Shown here piece by piece: positions 34,810-44,560 of a stretch of 64,000 nucleotides of DNA (its first letter is position 1; each line of letters starts with the position of its first letter). Source of the DNA: Cladocopium goreaui (taxonomy: Eukaryota; Sar; Dinophyceae; Suessiales; Symbiodiniaceae); NCBI GenBank assembly GCA_947184155.2, contig CAMXCT020001694.1, positions 62,001-126,000 on the forward strand. The letters run 5' to 3'. Position numbers and translations under genes: made by a program. Below the pieces are notes generated by a model. It searched no databases. It was not told the origin of the DNA and worked only from the letters and a program-made list of their open reading frames with translations.

Positions 34810-35262
34810 ATATTATATACATACATACATACATACATATATATATATATATACTGTATATACAGTATATATATATACATTTCCATTTGCATTTCCATTT
34901 GCATTTCCATTTGCAACATTTGCATTTGCAACATTTACATGTACAACATTTACATGTACATTTACAATTGCAACACAATACATACATGTACATACATGTA
35001 CATAAATGTACATACATGTACATTTACAGCATTTACATGTACATTTACAATTGCAACACAATACATACATGTACATAAATGTACATACATGTACATAAAT
35101 GTGCATAAATGTACATACATGTACGTAAATGTACACACATGTAAATACATGTACATACATGTACACACATGTACGCACATGTACATCCATCTATATACAT
35201 CCATCTATATACATGTATGTACATATATGCACATACACACACACATATATATATAATACATA
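34810..35262. repeat. TACA/ACATG satellite
   Basis: ATACATAC and TA runs at 34815-34880, three CATTTGCATTTC units at 34880-34915, then ACATGTACATAAATGT-type units to 35262. A ~75-bp block (TTTACATGTACATTTACAATTGCAACACAATACATACATG) is repeated at about 34950-34995 and 35030-35072. Frames here are artefacts. Confidence 0.96.
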
Positions 35263-35636
35263 CATATCAATGCAGAAGCAATATAATCATATTGCCCCTT
35301 TCGAGGAGACAGTGAATATTCGTTCGCCCGGTGCTTTCTTCCAACGTCATATGCTTTGGGGTTCTGGGCATTCACCAGCAGAGCGAAAGCTAAATTCAGA
35401 AACATTTCAATATATTTCAATATATTTCAATCATTTCAGAAATCATTTCAATGATTTTTTGTCCAGTGATGCCTGGAGGTAATCACCTTCTCTGACATGT
35501 TTTTCTACTTCCAACGAACTCCATGTCAGATTTGATGTTTCTATTGATGGTTTGAAACGTTTGCTGTAAAGCGTTCAAACAGTATATAAAGCGTTAAACA
35601 TGGTTGAGGTCATTTGAGCATAGAGTGCAGTGACAG

Positions 35637-35787
35637 ATTTGTTCGGATGTCACTCTGGGAGGCGCTCAGCGTTTGGCCATCTCTTTTCGGTGGAGTTTTT
35701 TTCTGCTTCGGAGCGTACTTGATGTGTTTGGAGTCAATGCGGCTCGGCCTGGCGGAGAAGTTGGAGAACTTGGAGAACTCAAAATCG
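35637..35787 (+). CDS. Candidate exon of a small-helix membrane protein
   Basis: Acceptor AGTGACAG before 35637 and donor TCG|GTGAAG after 35787. The frame reads W-E-A-L-S-V-W-P-S-L-F-G-G-V-F-F-C-F-G-A-Y-L then a charged L-A-E-K-L-E-N-L-E-N helix. The small-residue helix with a G-G...F-G-A-Y pattern resembles YrhK-type membrane modules, but the match is weak. It may be an upstream exon of the membrane-protein gene at 46.0-47.5 kb, in which case the retroelement sits in an intron. Confidence 0.42.
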
Positions 35788-36918
35788 GTGAAGTGCTGTT
35801 GATTCTGGAGATATACTATTTTTCTAATTTTTTCTAATTATGTAGTTATTGAACAGTTATTGAGTTATTGCTTATAATTCCAGTACTCAGTACACTGAAA
35901 TGATGTGTCACTTGTCCTTCACTTGGGCTCTTCATCCCTTCCCTTTGAGCTTTCCGATTTGGAACGGGTGACCGAGCGAATCTCTACAGTCCGAGGATTC
36001 TGAGTTTGGTCTGTTTTGGTGCAGCTCAGGAATGTCATGCGGGGGAGAGACTCATGGAAGACCAATCTCTTCAACGTACCGTCTGTTTTGGCCACCTCAG
36101 CCGCAACCACCACCCCATCCACCCCATTCCAATCCATTCCAATCCATTCCAATCTCTCTCACCTTTTGATTTTGAACATGTTTGAATATTGTTTGCATGT
36201 ATGTGCATGGTCTTCACAAGCGTGACCCTGCAGCTACTTCGGCATTGCAGACTTGAAAGTGGCAAAAGTGCCGTGTTGAGGCATACCTGGATGAGTGCAA
36301 TGAACAAAATCCCGAAGTGACCCGATGCTTTCCCGCAAGAACCCAGCAGCCGTCAGGAAAGTGATGACGCGATTGCCGTGACGTTGCCATGCATTCATTG
36401 TACTATATTGTACTGCATTCATGTGCATTCTGAGAATGATGCGCGTCTAACGTGGTGACCACGTGGTGCTTAGGAACACCATATCTTGCATCAATGTCGT
36501 ACTTCGCTCGGGTCCAAGTCGACAGTGGCTGGAGTCAAACCGCCGGTCGCCCTCAAGCTAGGTGAAGCAGATGTACTTGGTTTACACACAAGCTGATGGT
36601 AGTGAATATCAATGATATAGAATGTGGATGAATGTGGAATGCAATCATGATTCTGGAAGATAGTGGATGTAGTGGGTGCAACTACGCTTCACTCCACAGC
36701 TTGCAATGGGGTTTTGCAATTCAACCTGTGGACTGTACAGACCACATTGCTCTGAGGTGGGCACTTTGATCTTTCCTGTGGCATTGGTGGCGAACTTATG
36801 GACACACTTAAGCCCTGCCAACAACTTGTGCCTCGCCTTAAAAACATCTAAAAACAGGCCCAGATTTCGGGAACTAATATGTTATATTACATATATAGAG
36901 AATATAAGATATTATAAA
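35788..36918. other. Non-coding stretch before the retroelement
   Basis: No exon recognised. TTCCAATCCA pentamer-like repeats near 36125-36150. The last 50 bp are AT-rich (TATATAGAG, ATATAAGATATT), the context into which the retroelement is inserted. Confidence 0.45.
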
Positions 36919-36966
36919 TTGAATGTTTAAGGGGAATGGTCTCGTAATGCACCCTCTCAAGCCGTA
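36919..36966 (+). repeat. Retroelement split repeat A1
   Basis: 48 bp beginning TTGAATGTTTAAGGGGAATG and ending CAAGCCGTA, identical to 44364-44411. Marks the 5' end of the element. Confidence 0.95.
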
Positions 36967-37257
36967 TGGGGTCAAGCCTGTCGTCCTTGGTTGAAGTCGG
37001 AGAGTTTCTGTCGTGGGCCTCTTCCACTCACTTCTTTGGACTTGCCTGTCCCTCTCACTGCGGTCCACCGACCATCTTCTCACTGCTTCTCTCATTCATT
37101 GCTGGCCTTTCCTCTGGGATCTCTATCACTCTCGCCATTGGATTTCTCCTTATCTTTTGGTTCTGGGGGGGATTCTCTCATCTTCCCAGGCCTGTCCGGC
37201 CTTTTCCTTTCCCCTTTGGATTTGGAGGGAACCGCTCCAGGCTGAGGGGGTATTTGA

Positions 37258-37827
37258 ATGAGCCTGGATTCCACCGGCCTTGCATCTCAACTAGCTGATC
37301 TGGCCCACTCAGTTGAACAGCTGACTATCCAGGTGGCTGACCTTTCCCTCAGGTTGGATAGGATTGAGCGGGGCCATCAACCAGGTCCCTATCACTCAGC
37401 TGGCTCTGCGGCTTCTGTCGCTGAGTCCACCAGTTCCCAATACGACTTCCTTGCTGGTCAGATTCCTGCTTTGCCTGCTTGGGCTTTGGATTTTTGCAGC
37501 ACCCTCCGAGAGGGAAAGGTTTCCAAAAAAGACAGAGCTATCAGGGCCTGGGAGGCAGGTCATTGGGCAAGATTCGTTTTGGAAGGAAAGATCGGAAACC
37601 CTCGTCCCAGCAAGCCTTGCGATTTGCCAAATTCAGTCTACATCGTTCTTCAGGCTGAAGGCTACAGTTGCCCTTTGCTCTGCGAAACAGCGGCTATTTA
37701 CCGCTACGTTGTCAAGGATTTCAAGGGCACATTGTCCCACGGCTTTGCATCAAAGAGTGAGGCGAAGATCTATTGCCTTGCTGCCGGATTCTCCTTGCCA
37801 GAAGTGCCACATCAATGGCGACCATGA
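37258..37827 (+). CDS. Retroelement ORF1 (coiled-coil, gag-like)
   Basis: 189 codons. An N-terminal heptad-like helix (L-A-D-L-A-H-S-V-E-Q-L, then V-A-D-L-S-L-R-L-D-R-I-E-R) suggests oligomerisation. The middle reads S-S-T-L-R-E-G-K-type charged sequence, and the C-terminal half is compact with P-S-K-P-C-D-L-P and Y-R-Y-V-V-K-D. No zinc knuckle. The stop overlaps the start of the next ORF by 13 bp (ATG at 37815), a coupling often seen in retroelements. Function as a nucleocapsid-type protein is inferred from position only. Confidence 0.65.
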   Translation: MSLDSTGLASQLADLAHSVEQLTIQVADLSLRLDRIERGHQPGPYHSAGSAASVAESTSSQYDFLAGQIPALPAWALDFCSTLREGKVSKKDRAIRAWEAGHWARFVLEGKIGNPRPSKPCDLPNSVYIVLQAEGYSCPLLCETAAIYRYVVKDFKGTLSHGFASKSEAKIYCLAAGFSLPEVPHQWRP

Positions 37828-39218
37828 CTTTCCCGACCTACGAGGAAGATGTGGATACAGTTTTGATGATGAATGTAGAAGTATTAGAAGGGGATCCTGG
37901 AGAAAGCATTATGAGCCAAGTTTTGGTGTTGCTGAAACGAGAAGGTGGTGCCCTTCTCGTGTTTCCCTCAGGAGCCCTTTCGGCAGATGCGTTAGCAGAA
38001 GCAGCAGAAGGAAATCCTTTTTCAATGTTTGGTCCTCACACCACGTTCCAAGTCCCTTCTCGAGAGGGTTTTGCAGAGGAAATGATCGAAGTCTTGGTAG
38101 TGGATGCAGATACAGTGGCTTTCAATTACATATCTGTCATGCCAAGCCCAGTTCCCGAGGGGGTCACAACCTTTGCCATAGACCCCGCCGTGTTGCCAGC
38201 AGTCGAGCCTTTGATGACTGCTACGAGGGCATGGCTTTTGCAGAGCCAGGAAGATCCTGCCCTAGTATTTTACTCTGCGGTAGAAGACCAAGCACTTTTG
38301 GAGGAGCCTCATCTGCAGCCTCCCATGATGCCATCTCCAAAAACAAGTGCAAAGCCAAAGGCCAAGAGAATCACGACCACGAGTTTGGCAGAGCAGCTAG
38401 GGTCAATTTCAGAGATCCTTCCCTTGCTGACAGCTCAGGTTGCATCTCTCAAAGATGGCCAAGAGGAGTTGAGGGCCAAGTTGGAGGCCCAAGCAAAAGC
38501 TGTCCCGCCGAGAGCCAGCCAGCAGCCAGTTTCGGCTCCGCTGCAGAGTTTTGCCAAGATGATTGGAAGCCCCCCTCGCACTCGGGCCTTAGTTGCGCAG
38601 CCACCTCACCAAGACCCACTCCAGGCTCAGATCGAGGAAGGAGGAGAGGGCATGGAGGAGCAAATGCCAGGAGGAGGGATTCTAGCTCAGGCAGTCTTGG
38701 AGCAGTCAAGGGCCTTAACGAACCTTGTCAGCCAATTACAACAAGGAGGAGACCCTCTGTTGGATGGGCAGCAAAGTGCCTCAGGGATATCCTTGGGGTC
38801 CAGGGGGGCCCAAGGCAGAGAAAAGCTGCAGCTAGAGCTCGCCAACAGGTCAGGGAATTTTTTCTTGGCAGTTGTTCAAAATGCATGCAGGAGAATGAAA
38901 CCTGCCACCAGGCCGCCGACCAGCCTAGAAGCAGCACAGAACATGGAGCTGTCAATGGTCACCTACTTAGAGAAATTCGGTGGCTACGGTGCTTGTCGCG
39001 AGATGGGGCTGGTTCAATACAGCTTGGCTCATGTGTTCGATGCAGCTTTGAACAACGATATGGAGGGGGTCAGGGAGCATCTAGCATTGACGATGACGGC
39101 CATCGAGCAGGCAGTGCAAGATGGCAACCGCTGGGATCTGGCTTACCAGCTGACCTTGCTGGAAGAGCCCCCACCCAGCTGTGGGCTTTCAGATCGGCTG
39201 CGGCTCAGTCGAGACTGA
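37815..39218 (+). CDS. Retroelement ORF2 (gag-like), frame-disrupted near its end
   Basis: 467 codons from ATG 37815. An acidic N-terminal part is followed by a K-P-K-A-K-R basic patch, a coiled-coil region (L-K-D-G-Q-E-E-L-R-A-K-L-E-A-Q) and a helical C-terminal part with E-K-F-G-G-Y-G-A-C-R-E-M-G. After L-L-E-E-P-P-P at ~39170 the frame runs quickly to a stop, whereas the -1 frame continues naturally as Q-L-W-A-F-R-S-A-A-A-Q to a Lys-rich tail (K-P-K-P-K-R-K-P-K-W) and stops at 39454. The switch lies on a CCCCCACCC run: either a one-base indel or a programmed frameshift. The Lys-rich tail would suit nucleic-acid binding. Confidence 0.68.
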   Translation: MATMTFPTYEEDVDTVLMMNVEVLEGDPGESIMSQVLVLLKREGGALLVFPSGALSADALAEAAEGNPFSMFGPHTTFQVPSREGFAEEMIEVLVVDADTVAFNYISVMPSPVPEGVTTFAIDPAVLPAVEPLMTATRAWLLQSQEDPALVFYSAVEDQALLEEPHLQPPMMPSPKTSAKPKAKRITTTSLAEQLGSISEILPLLTAQVASLKDGQEELRAKLEAQAKAVPPRASQQPVSAPLQSFAKMIGSPPRTRALVAQPPHQDPLQAQIEEGGEGMEEQMPGGGILAQAVLEQSRALTNLVSQLQQGGDPLLDGQQSASGISLGSRGAQGREKLQLELANRSGNFFLAVVQNACRRMKPATRPPTSLEAAQNMELSMVTYLEKFGGYGACREMGLVQYSLAHVFDAALNNDMEGVREHLALTMTAIEQAVQDGNRWDLAYQLTLLEEPPPSCGLSDRLRLSRD

Positions 39219-42200
39219 GGGCTTTTGCCCCTCTTTGTGCACAGCGATGGGCAACAGTGGCATTGGCGTATGCGAAAGAGTTGGATTATATTCAAAACAG
39301 GAAGGCAGAGATGAACAAGAAGACCTATCCAGTGCCAGCTCAGGAAAACTCCAATGCTACTCCAAAGCCAAAACCAAAAAGGAAGCCAAAATGGCAGGGA
39401 GGAGGAACCGCAGGATCATCCAACGCAGCCGACGCAGGGGCCCCAAAGGACTAGAGGAGAGTCCTGGCACCGTTGAGGATCCTTCACCGAGCTCTTCTAT
39501 GTCAGCGCGGCCTGGGTTTCCCAGGACCGTGATTTTCGGGAGAGGTGAGTCAACGGGGCCAACTGTGGCCTTGCGTGACAGGCAGGCGTCTTGGGATGGG
39601 GAGGAGGAGGATGGGGGCAGGCAGACCCAGGCAAAAGAATTCAGACAACTTGGCATTTTTCCGGAAGCATTGCCTGGTAAAGTGCCTATTCCAATCTGGG
39701 TCGAGGTACAGGTCAGGAGGCTTTTGGCCTCAAGGACTTCATTTTCTCTCTACCTCTTGAGATCCATCACCCTTTGCCGAGGGGGTCATGATGACAGCCT
39801 CTCAACCGCCTTGTTTCCCATTCCTTTTCCATTTTCCAGCGTTTGGAGTGGAGGCCCGAAGAAGATGAACAGCGCAGCTCGGAATTTGCGGGCGAGGAGG
39901 AAGCTCTTACATGTTTCCGTGATGGCGCTCAACTTCTTGCATGACAGGGCTCCTTTGGCTAGTTTGGGGCTTCTTCGGAGGCGTCCTAATCAGCACCACC
40001 TGCGGGTATTCAGAAGGCTGATGACGCTCATCAAGGCGAGCGTCCTATCCAATTTTGCCACAATGGCAGGGTGTGGACGGAAGAGTTTTCAATTAGATGC
40101 AAGAACCAATGAACTGCTTGAAGTCCTAGTCAGGTGCGGGCTTGATGAGAAGTCTAAGTATCATCAGAGCAGTGCTGGAGCTCCTGTTGACCTTTGCAAT
40201 GACCAGGCAGAGGAGCTACGGCCCTACAGAAGTTTGCAGGCCTCACGCCTCAAGATTACAGGACAGGGCCAGTGGGATTGTGTGCCGTTTTTGAATGACC
40301 TGTTCTTCATGCCCTTTCAAGAGCCGAAGTTCAATGAATTTGACATCCTACCTCCCAGGGAGGAGTGTCCCAATGTCCTTGCGGAAGATCCTGAGGAGAC
40401 CATCAATCTTGCGAGAGTGTGGGATGAGAAAGATCTTTTGAGACTCATCCCCTCTGACCTATGCCCGCAAGACCCACGGCTTTACACTCGCGTGTTCAAC
40501 AACTACAAGAACCCCCTAGCTGACCGACAGATCGGCGATCGCAGAGGCAAAAACTATGTTGAAGGGAAGATTGCAGAAGGCCCTTCACATAGCCTGCCCA
40601 CAGGGGTTTCTTTGCTTCAGATCATGCCAGAGCCATATAAGGAGGTATTGAGGGGTTTTGCAACAGACCGCAAAGATTTTTACCATCAGTTCCAGACCAC
40701 GTGGGAGAGGAGCAGGAGCAATGTGATCTACCCTCTCTTTAAGCTTTCCAAGTTTCGTGGTTTGAAGGGCTATGGTGATTGCAAATCTAGGTTTGTGCGA
40801 GCAAGAAGAGCAGGCAGAGAGGCTGCAGGTGATTTTCTGCACGGCTGCCAGAGGAGCATCTTAGTTGATGATGAGTCGCTTGTCGCAGTGGCGTTTTCAG
40901 CTATTTTTCAGGGAGATCATCTAGGAGTTGAGATAGCCTGCAGTGCGCATGAGGGTTTGCTTTCAGCTTCCAACCTCCTTGAACCGTGCACTCGGCATGT
41001 TTCAGATGCAGCAGTTTTGGATGATGCAGTCACAGAGGGTCTGGTGATAGACGATTACTTTGTGGTTGCAAAAGGCAGCAGCGCAAGTGATTCATGTGCC
41101 TTTCTGCAGGCGCAAGAGAGGATGATGAGGGCAAAGGCAGCATACCAACAAGAAGGTATTCTGGGGTCTGATGACAAAGATGTCTGGGGTGAGCTGAGGT
41201 TCAAAATTGTTGGAGCAGAAGTTGATTCAAGGGAAGAGATAGTGCGAGATGGAGCTGTTGTTTGTGGGGTTCCAGCGGAGAAAAGGTTAGCACTTGCCAC
41301 AGTTGCAGCAGTCTCCGCATCACTCCCCTATACCAGCGATGCGCTTCATTCAAGCCTAGTTGGATCAATTGTGTCTGCAATGATGTTCAGGAGACCTTTG
41401 ATGGCAATCCTTCACCAAGTTTTCAGGGTGATACCTCCTGAGGAGCTCGACCCAAACAGGCCTGTCCTCTGGCCTCTCAGTAGAGTTGCTGCTGAGGAGT
41501 TAGCTTTGGTAGCTGCGCTGATGCCAGTTATGTGTGCAAATCTTGCAGCTGCAATGAACCCAGTCATCTATGCGACAGACGCTTCGAACACTATGGGAGG
41601 CATTGCGCAAACCACGGTTGATCGTGAGCTTGCAAAATTTCTCTGGAGGTCCTCTGACAAGAAAGGTGCAAATGTCCCTTTGTTGAACAGAGCAGCCGCT
41701 GTCCTCCATTCTCACGATGAGAACTACGAGCAGAAGTGCCATGGCTTTCCAGAGGTTGAGGTCATGCATGAAGGTGTCCCACGTCCTATTGGGTTGAGGT
41801 TTGAATTTTGTGAAGTATTTGGAGGAGCAGGAGTCGTCACCAAGTATGCCATTGAGCTGGGGATTGTTTGTGCACCAGTGCTGGACATTTCATACAGCAG
41901 GCATTACAATATGGGAGACTTCAGGGTTATCCAATGGCTCAATTTCATGTTGGAAGAGAAACGGATCCTTGCTGTCATGATTGCTCCCCCTTGTACGACT
42001 TTCAGTCCTGCTGCGTATCCAGCGTTGAGGAGCTATGAGAATCCCTTGGGCTTTGACAGAACACACCCTAGGGTGCTGCATGGGAACCTCATGGCGGGAG
42101 CAGGAATCAGTATCTTGTTTACATGCAGAAGGACTCACTCTTTTGGGATGTTGGAGCAGACTCGAAGGTCAAAGATGAAGAGGCTGACAATGTGGACAAA

Positions 42201-44259
42201 CATGTATGCGCTGGGTGCTTCAGAAATTTCACTGGCATCTTGTGCGTATGGTTCTATCCACATGAAGGAGTTCTCCTTTTTATCCATCAACATGGACACA
42301 GAGTCCCTGGCAAGACCTTGCACACGAGACCACTTTCATGTGAGGATTGAGGGCAAATACACGCGACCCTCTGCCACATACACCCCAGCATTGGCAGAGG
42401 CGATCGCGAAAGTTTTCAGAGAGCATTTGGATGCTCTGAAGAAGGCTGAGGAGAAGTGTGCGCTGAAGGTGGAGGGGCTAGAAGACCCAGTTTCAAATGA
42501 CTTGGCAGTTGCTTTTCCTTGGAAAAAGACTGATGCTTGGAGATGGAAAGGCGCCTCCCATATCAATTTGCTTGAGACAGCCAGCACACTGAGGCTGATG
42601 AGGCGTTTGGCATGTGAAGGTGGTGACAGCAGGACAGTTTATCTTGGTGACTCACATGTTTCCAGATCCAGCATGATGAGAGGCAGGACATCTTCCAACG
42701 CCCTCAGACCTTTCCTGAGGCAGAGTGCGGCCTTGTCAGTTGCATACGGACTATATATGGCAGGGAGGTTTACTCCTACAAGGATCATGCCAGCTGACCA
42801 TCCTTCACGAGATACTGATATCCCCCCTCCAGTGCCTGCATCAATCCTCCGAAAGCTCCCAGCAAAGGCCTTGCAGTGGATCCAGAAGGTATCAAAAAGT
42901 AGGAGATGGGCGTCTAACTGGATACGCCTTGTTCTCCTCCTCAATCCAGATCTGCCCTTTTTCTTTTGCTCCCAGGAATGTCTGCGCATTCATCCAATTA
43001 CACACTTGCCATCACCACTTGCCTACATGGACTTTGATGCTACTTTGGGGTTCCCAGGAGAGGGGCCTGGTTTTGGATTTATGCCTCTCTCCCCCCAAAT
43101 CATCATCTTCCTCCTCCCGTGTCTCTGTCAATCTCTTAGATTGTCTGGTTGGATTTGGGTTTTGTCTGTAGGGGTAGGTGCGGTGCCTCCAAAGGGAGGA
43201 ATTAGCCATGGTGATCGAATGCGACAAGCTGCCAGAGCTGGTGTGACACTGGGAGATGGAAGACGCACTACGGAAGCCACTGTCGCAGCACGAGTTGATT
43301 TGCTGGAGCGATTCAAGAGCTGGTTGATTTGGAATAGCTATGATTTTGAGGAGATTTTCATGGCGAACCCCCCAAACCTGGACTCTATCAACCAGCATCT
43401 TACTGAATATGGGAGGTTCTTGTTTCGTGAAGGCAAGCCATATTTCCACTTCAGTGAGACAATCAATTCTGTAGCTGCAAGGAGGCCAGTGTTACGAAGA
43501 TCCCTTCAACAAGCTTGCGACCTTGCGTTTCTATGGGGTTCTTTTGAGCCAACAGAACACCATGTGTCGATGCCGTTCCAAGTTTTGCTCGCAATTCTGT
43601 CAGTCATGCTTCTTTGGGGTTGGCGCCAAGAAGCAGCATGCATTGCTTTGGCATGGGGAGCCTTGCTTCGTATTGGGGAGGTTTACCAAGCAGTTCGTCA
43701 AGATTTGGTCCTACCATCTGATGTTGCTGGAACAAATAGCTTTGCCCTAATTAGAATCAAGGAGCCAAAGACAAGATTTAGAGCCGCCCGTCATCAAGCA
43801 GGAAAAGTTGAACAGCCAGATCTCATAGCAGTGATTGAACTAGGTTTTGGAACTCTGAAGAAAGGCGACCAGCTCTGGCCTATGTCTGGAGCCACACTTC
43901 GAAATCGACTGAATAAGGTACTGGATAAACTAGGCCTTCCAGTTCGAGCAGGACAGAAACCAAAACCACTGACACTGGCTTCGCTGCGCCCAGGCGGAGC
44001 CACTTGGTTGATCACTGCAACGGAGTCTGCTGAGCTTGTCCGGCGCAGAGGTCGCTGGGCGAGTTTTAGATCTATGGAAATATACCTTCAGGAAGTAGCT
44101 GCGGCTACTTATCTCAATGATCTGCACACAGATGCGAAGGCAAAAGTACTGCAGGCAATGGAGATGTTTCCAGAGGTGTTAGAAGTGGCAGCTTCGTTTC
44201 ATAGAGCACAGTTCCCAAGCACGACATGGGCTTGGTTTTTCTCGCATGGAACTAGGTAG
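39181..44259 (+). CDS. Retroelement Pol: RT, RNase H, methyltransferase-like, tyrosine recombinase
   Basis: 1692 open codons, TAG at 44257-44259; the real start is unclear because it overlaps the gag frame (no ATG needed if made by frameshift). Numbering from 39181: reverse transcriptase with motif A T-D-R-K-D-F-Y (D496), motif B region F-Q-G-D-H-L-G-V-E, and catalytic I-D-D-Y (D624, D625). RNase H A-T-D-A-S-N-T-M-G-G (D800). Methyltransferase-like fold with S-AdoMet motif E-V-F-G-G-A-G (878-884) and A-P-P-C-T-T-F-S (Cys938), the P-P-C pattern typical of cytosine-C5 enzymes. Tyrosine recombinase near the end: L-L-R-I-G-E (R1497), S-L-R-P-G-G-A (R1603), R-R-G-R-W, and nucleophile M-E-I-Y-L-Q-E (Y1635). 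All core catalytic residues are present, so the copy may be active apart from the gag frame problem. Pyrimidine-rich low-complexity spacers occur at ~39740-39840 and ~43070-43190. Confidence 0.88.
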   Translation: MGFQIGCGSVETEGFCPSLCTAMGNSGIGVCERVGLYSKQEGRDEQEDLSSASSGKLQCYSKAKTKKEAKMAGRRNRRIIQRSRRRGPKGLEESPGTVEDPSPSSSMSARPGFPRTVIFGRGESTGPTVALRDRQASWDGEEEDGGRQTQAKEFRQLGIFPEALPGKVPIPIWVEVQVRRLLASRTSFSLYLLRSITLCRGGHDDSLSTALFPIPFPFSSVWSGGPKKMNSAARNLRARRKLLHVSVMALNFLHDRAPLASLGLLRRRPNQHHLRVFRRLMTLIKASVLSNFATMAGCGRKSFQLDARTNELLEVLVRCGLDEKSKYHQSSAGAPVDLCNDQAEELRPYRSLQASRLKITGQGQWDCVPFLNDLFFMPFQEPKFNEFDILPPREECPNVLAEDPEETINLARVWDEKDLLRLIPSDLCPQDPRLYTRVFNNYKNPLADRQIGDRRGKNYVEGKIAEGPSHSLPTGVSLLQIMPEPYKEVLRGFATDRKDFYHQFQTTWERSRSNVIYPLFKLSKFRGLKGYGDCKSRFVRARRAGREAAGDFLHGCQRSILVDDESLVAVAFSAIFQGDHLGVEIACSAHEGLLSASNLLEPCTRHVSDAAVLDDAVTEGLVIDDYFVVAKGSSASDSCAFLQAQERMMRAKAAYQQEGILGSDDKDVWGELRFKIVGAEVDSREEIVRDGAVVCGVPAEKRLALATVAAVSASLPYTSDALHSSLVGSIVSAMMFRRPLMAILHQVFRVIPPEELDPNRPVLWPLSRVAAEELALVAALMPVMCANLAAAMNPVIYATDASNTMGGIAQTTVDRELAKFLWRSSDKKGANVPLLNRAAAVLHSHDENYEQKCHGFPEVEVMHEGVPRPIGLRFEFCEVFGGAGVVTKYAIELGIVCAPVLDISYSRHYNMGDFRVIQWLNFMLEEKRILAVMIAPPCTTFSPAAYPALRSYENPLGFDRTHPRVLHGNLMAGAGISILFTCRRTHSFGMLEQTRRSKMKRLTMWTNMYALGASEISLASCAYGSIHMKEFSFLSINMDTESLARPCTRDHFHVRIEGKYTRPSATYTPALAEAIAKVFREHLDALKKAEEKCALKVEGLEDPVSNDLAVAFPWKKTDAWRWKGASHINLLETASTLRLMRRLACEGGDSRTVYLGDSHVSRSSMMRGRTSSNALRPFLRQSAALSVAYGLYMAGRFTPTRIMPADHPSRDTDIPPPVPASILRKLPAKALQWIQKVSKSRRWASNWIRLVLLLNPDLPFFFCSQECLRIHPITHLPSPLAYMDFDATLGFPGEGPGFGFMPLSPQIIIFLLPCLCQSLRLSGWIWVLSVGVGAVPPKGGISHGDRMRQAARAGVTLGDGRRTTEATVAARVDLLERFKSWLIWNSYDFEEIFMANPPNLDSINQHLTEYGRFLFREGKPYFHFSETINSVAARRPVLRRSLQQACDLAFLWGSFEPTEHHVSMPFQVLLAILSVMLLWGWRQEAACIALAWGALLRIGEVYQAVRQDLVLPSDVAGTNSFALIRIKEPKTRFRAARHQAGKVEQPDLIAVIELGFGTLKKGDQLWPMSGATLRNRLNKVLDKLGLPVRAGQKPKPLTLASLRPGGATWLITATESAELVRRRGRWASFRSMEIYLQEVAAATYLNDLHTDAKAKVLQAMEMFPEVLEVAASFHRAQFPSTTWAWFFSHGTR

Positions 44260-44277
44260 GAGTACAGAATGGGAAAA

Positions 44278-44365
44278 ATGGATGCCAACAATTTGAAAGG
44301 TGCGACACCATCAGCCTATGCACCACTCTGAAGCAAAGGGTGAAAAATGCAGAGCTGTGCACCTT
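44278..44365 (+). repeat. Retroelement split repeat B1
   Basis: 88 bp (ATGGATGCCAACAATTTGAA ... GCTGTGCACCTT), repeated at 44473-44560 with one visible substitution (CCTATG against CCAATG). Its last two bases overlap repeat A2. Confidence 0.95.
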
Positions 44366-44411
44366 GAATGTTTAAGGGGAATGGTCTCGTAATGCACCCT
44401 CTCAAGCCGTA
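44364..44411 (+). repeat. Retroelement split repeat A2
   Basis: Identical 48-bp copy of 36919-36966, directly fused to B1. Confidence 0.95.
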
Positions 44412-44472
44412 CCCACCGACCACCCCTGGCACCACCAAATCCACAGTTCCATGCTCGAACTCATTTCTGCTG

Positions 44473-44560
44473 ATGGATGCCAACAATTTGAAAGGTGCGA
44501 CACCATCAGCCAATGCACCACTCTGAAGCAAAGGGTGAAAAATGCAGAGCTGTGCACCTT
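44473..44560 (+). repeat. Retroelement split repeat B2
   Basis: Second 88-bp copy of repeat B, marking the 3' end of the element. It is followed at once by host-like AT-rich DNA (ATATAGTTTATAATATG). Confidence 0.95.

Larger units (their letters stand above)
36919..44560 (+). mobile_element. DIRS-like tyrosine-recombinase retrotransposon, nearly intact
   Basis: About 7.6 kb. The ends carry split direct repeats: a 48-bp repeat A (36919-36966 and 44364-44411) and an 88-bp repeat B (44278-44365 and 44473-44560), ordered A1 - ORFs - B1 - A2 - 61 bp - B2, the arrangement known for DIRS-group (PAT/Ngaro-type) elements. There is no LTR pair, integrase or visible target-site duplication. Internal ORFs: two gag-like frames and one pol frame of 1692 codons with reverse transcriptase, RNase H, a methyltransferase-like domain and a C-terminal tyrosine recombinase, the DIRS order. 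The repeat copies look identical apart from one visible change in B, so insertion is recent. AT-rich DNA on both sides fits recombinase-mediated insertion. Confidence 0.88.

Noticed and set aside
37364..39100. Most of the 696-codon frame overlapping gag ORF2
   Set aside because: Arg/Ser/Cys-rich composition typical of a shadow frame; only its last part (from ~39170) looks like real gag sequence.
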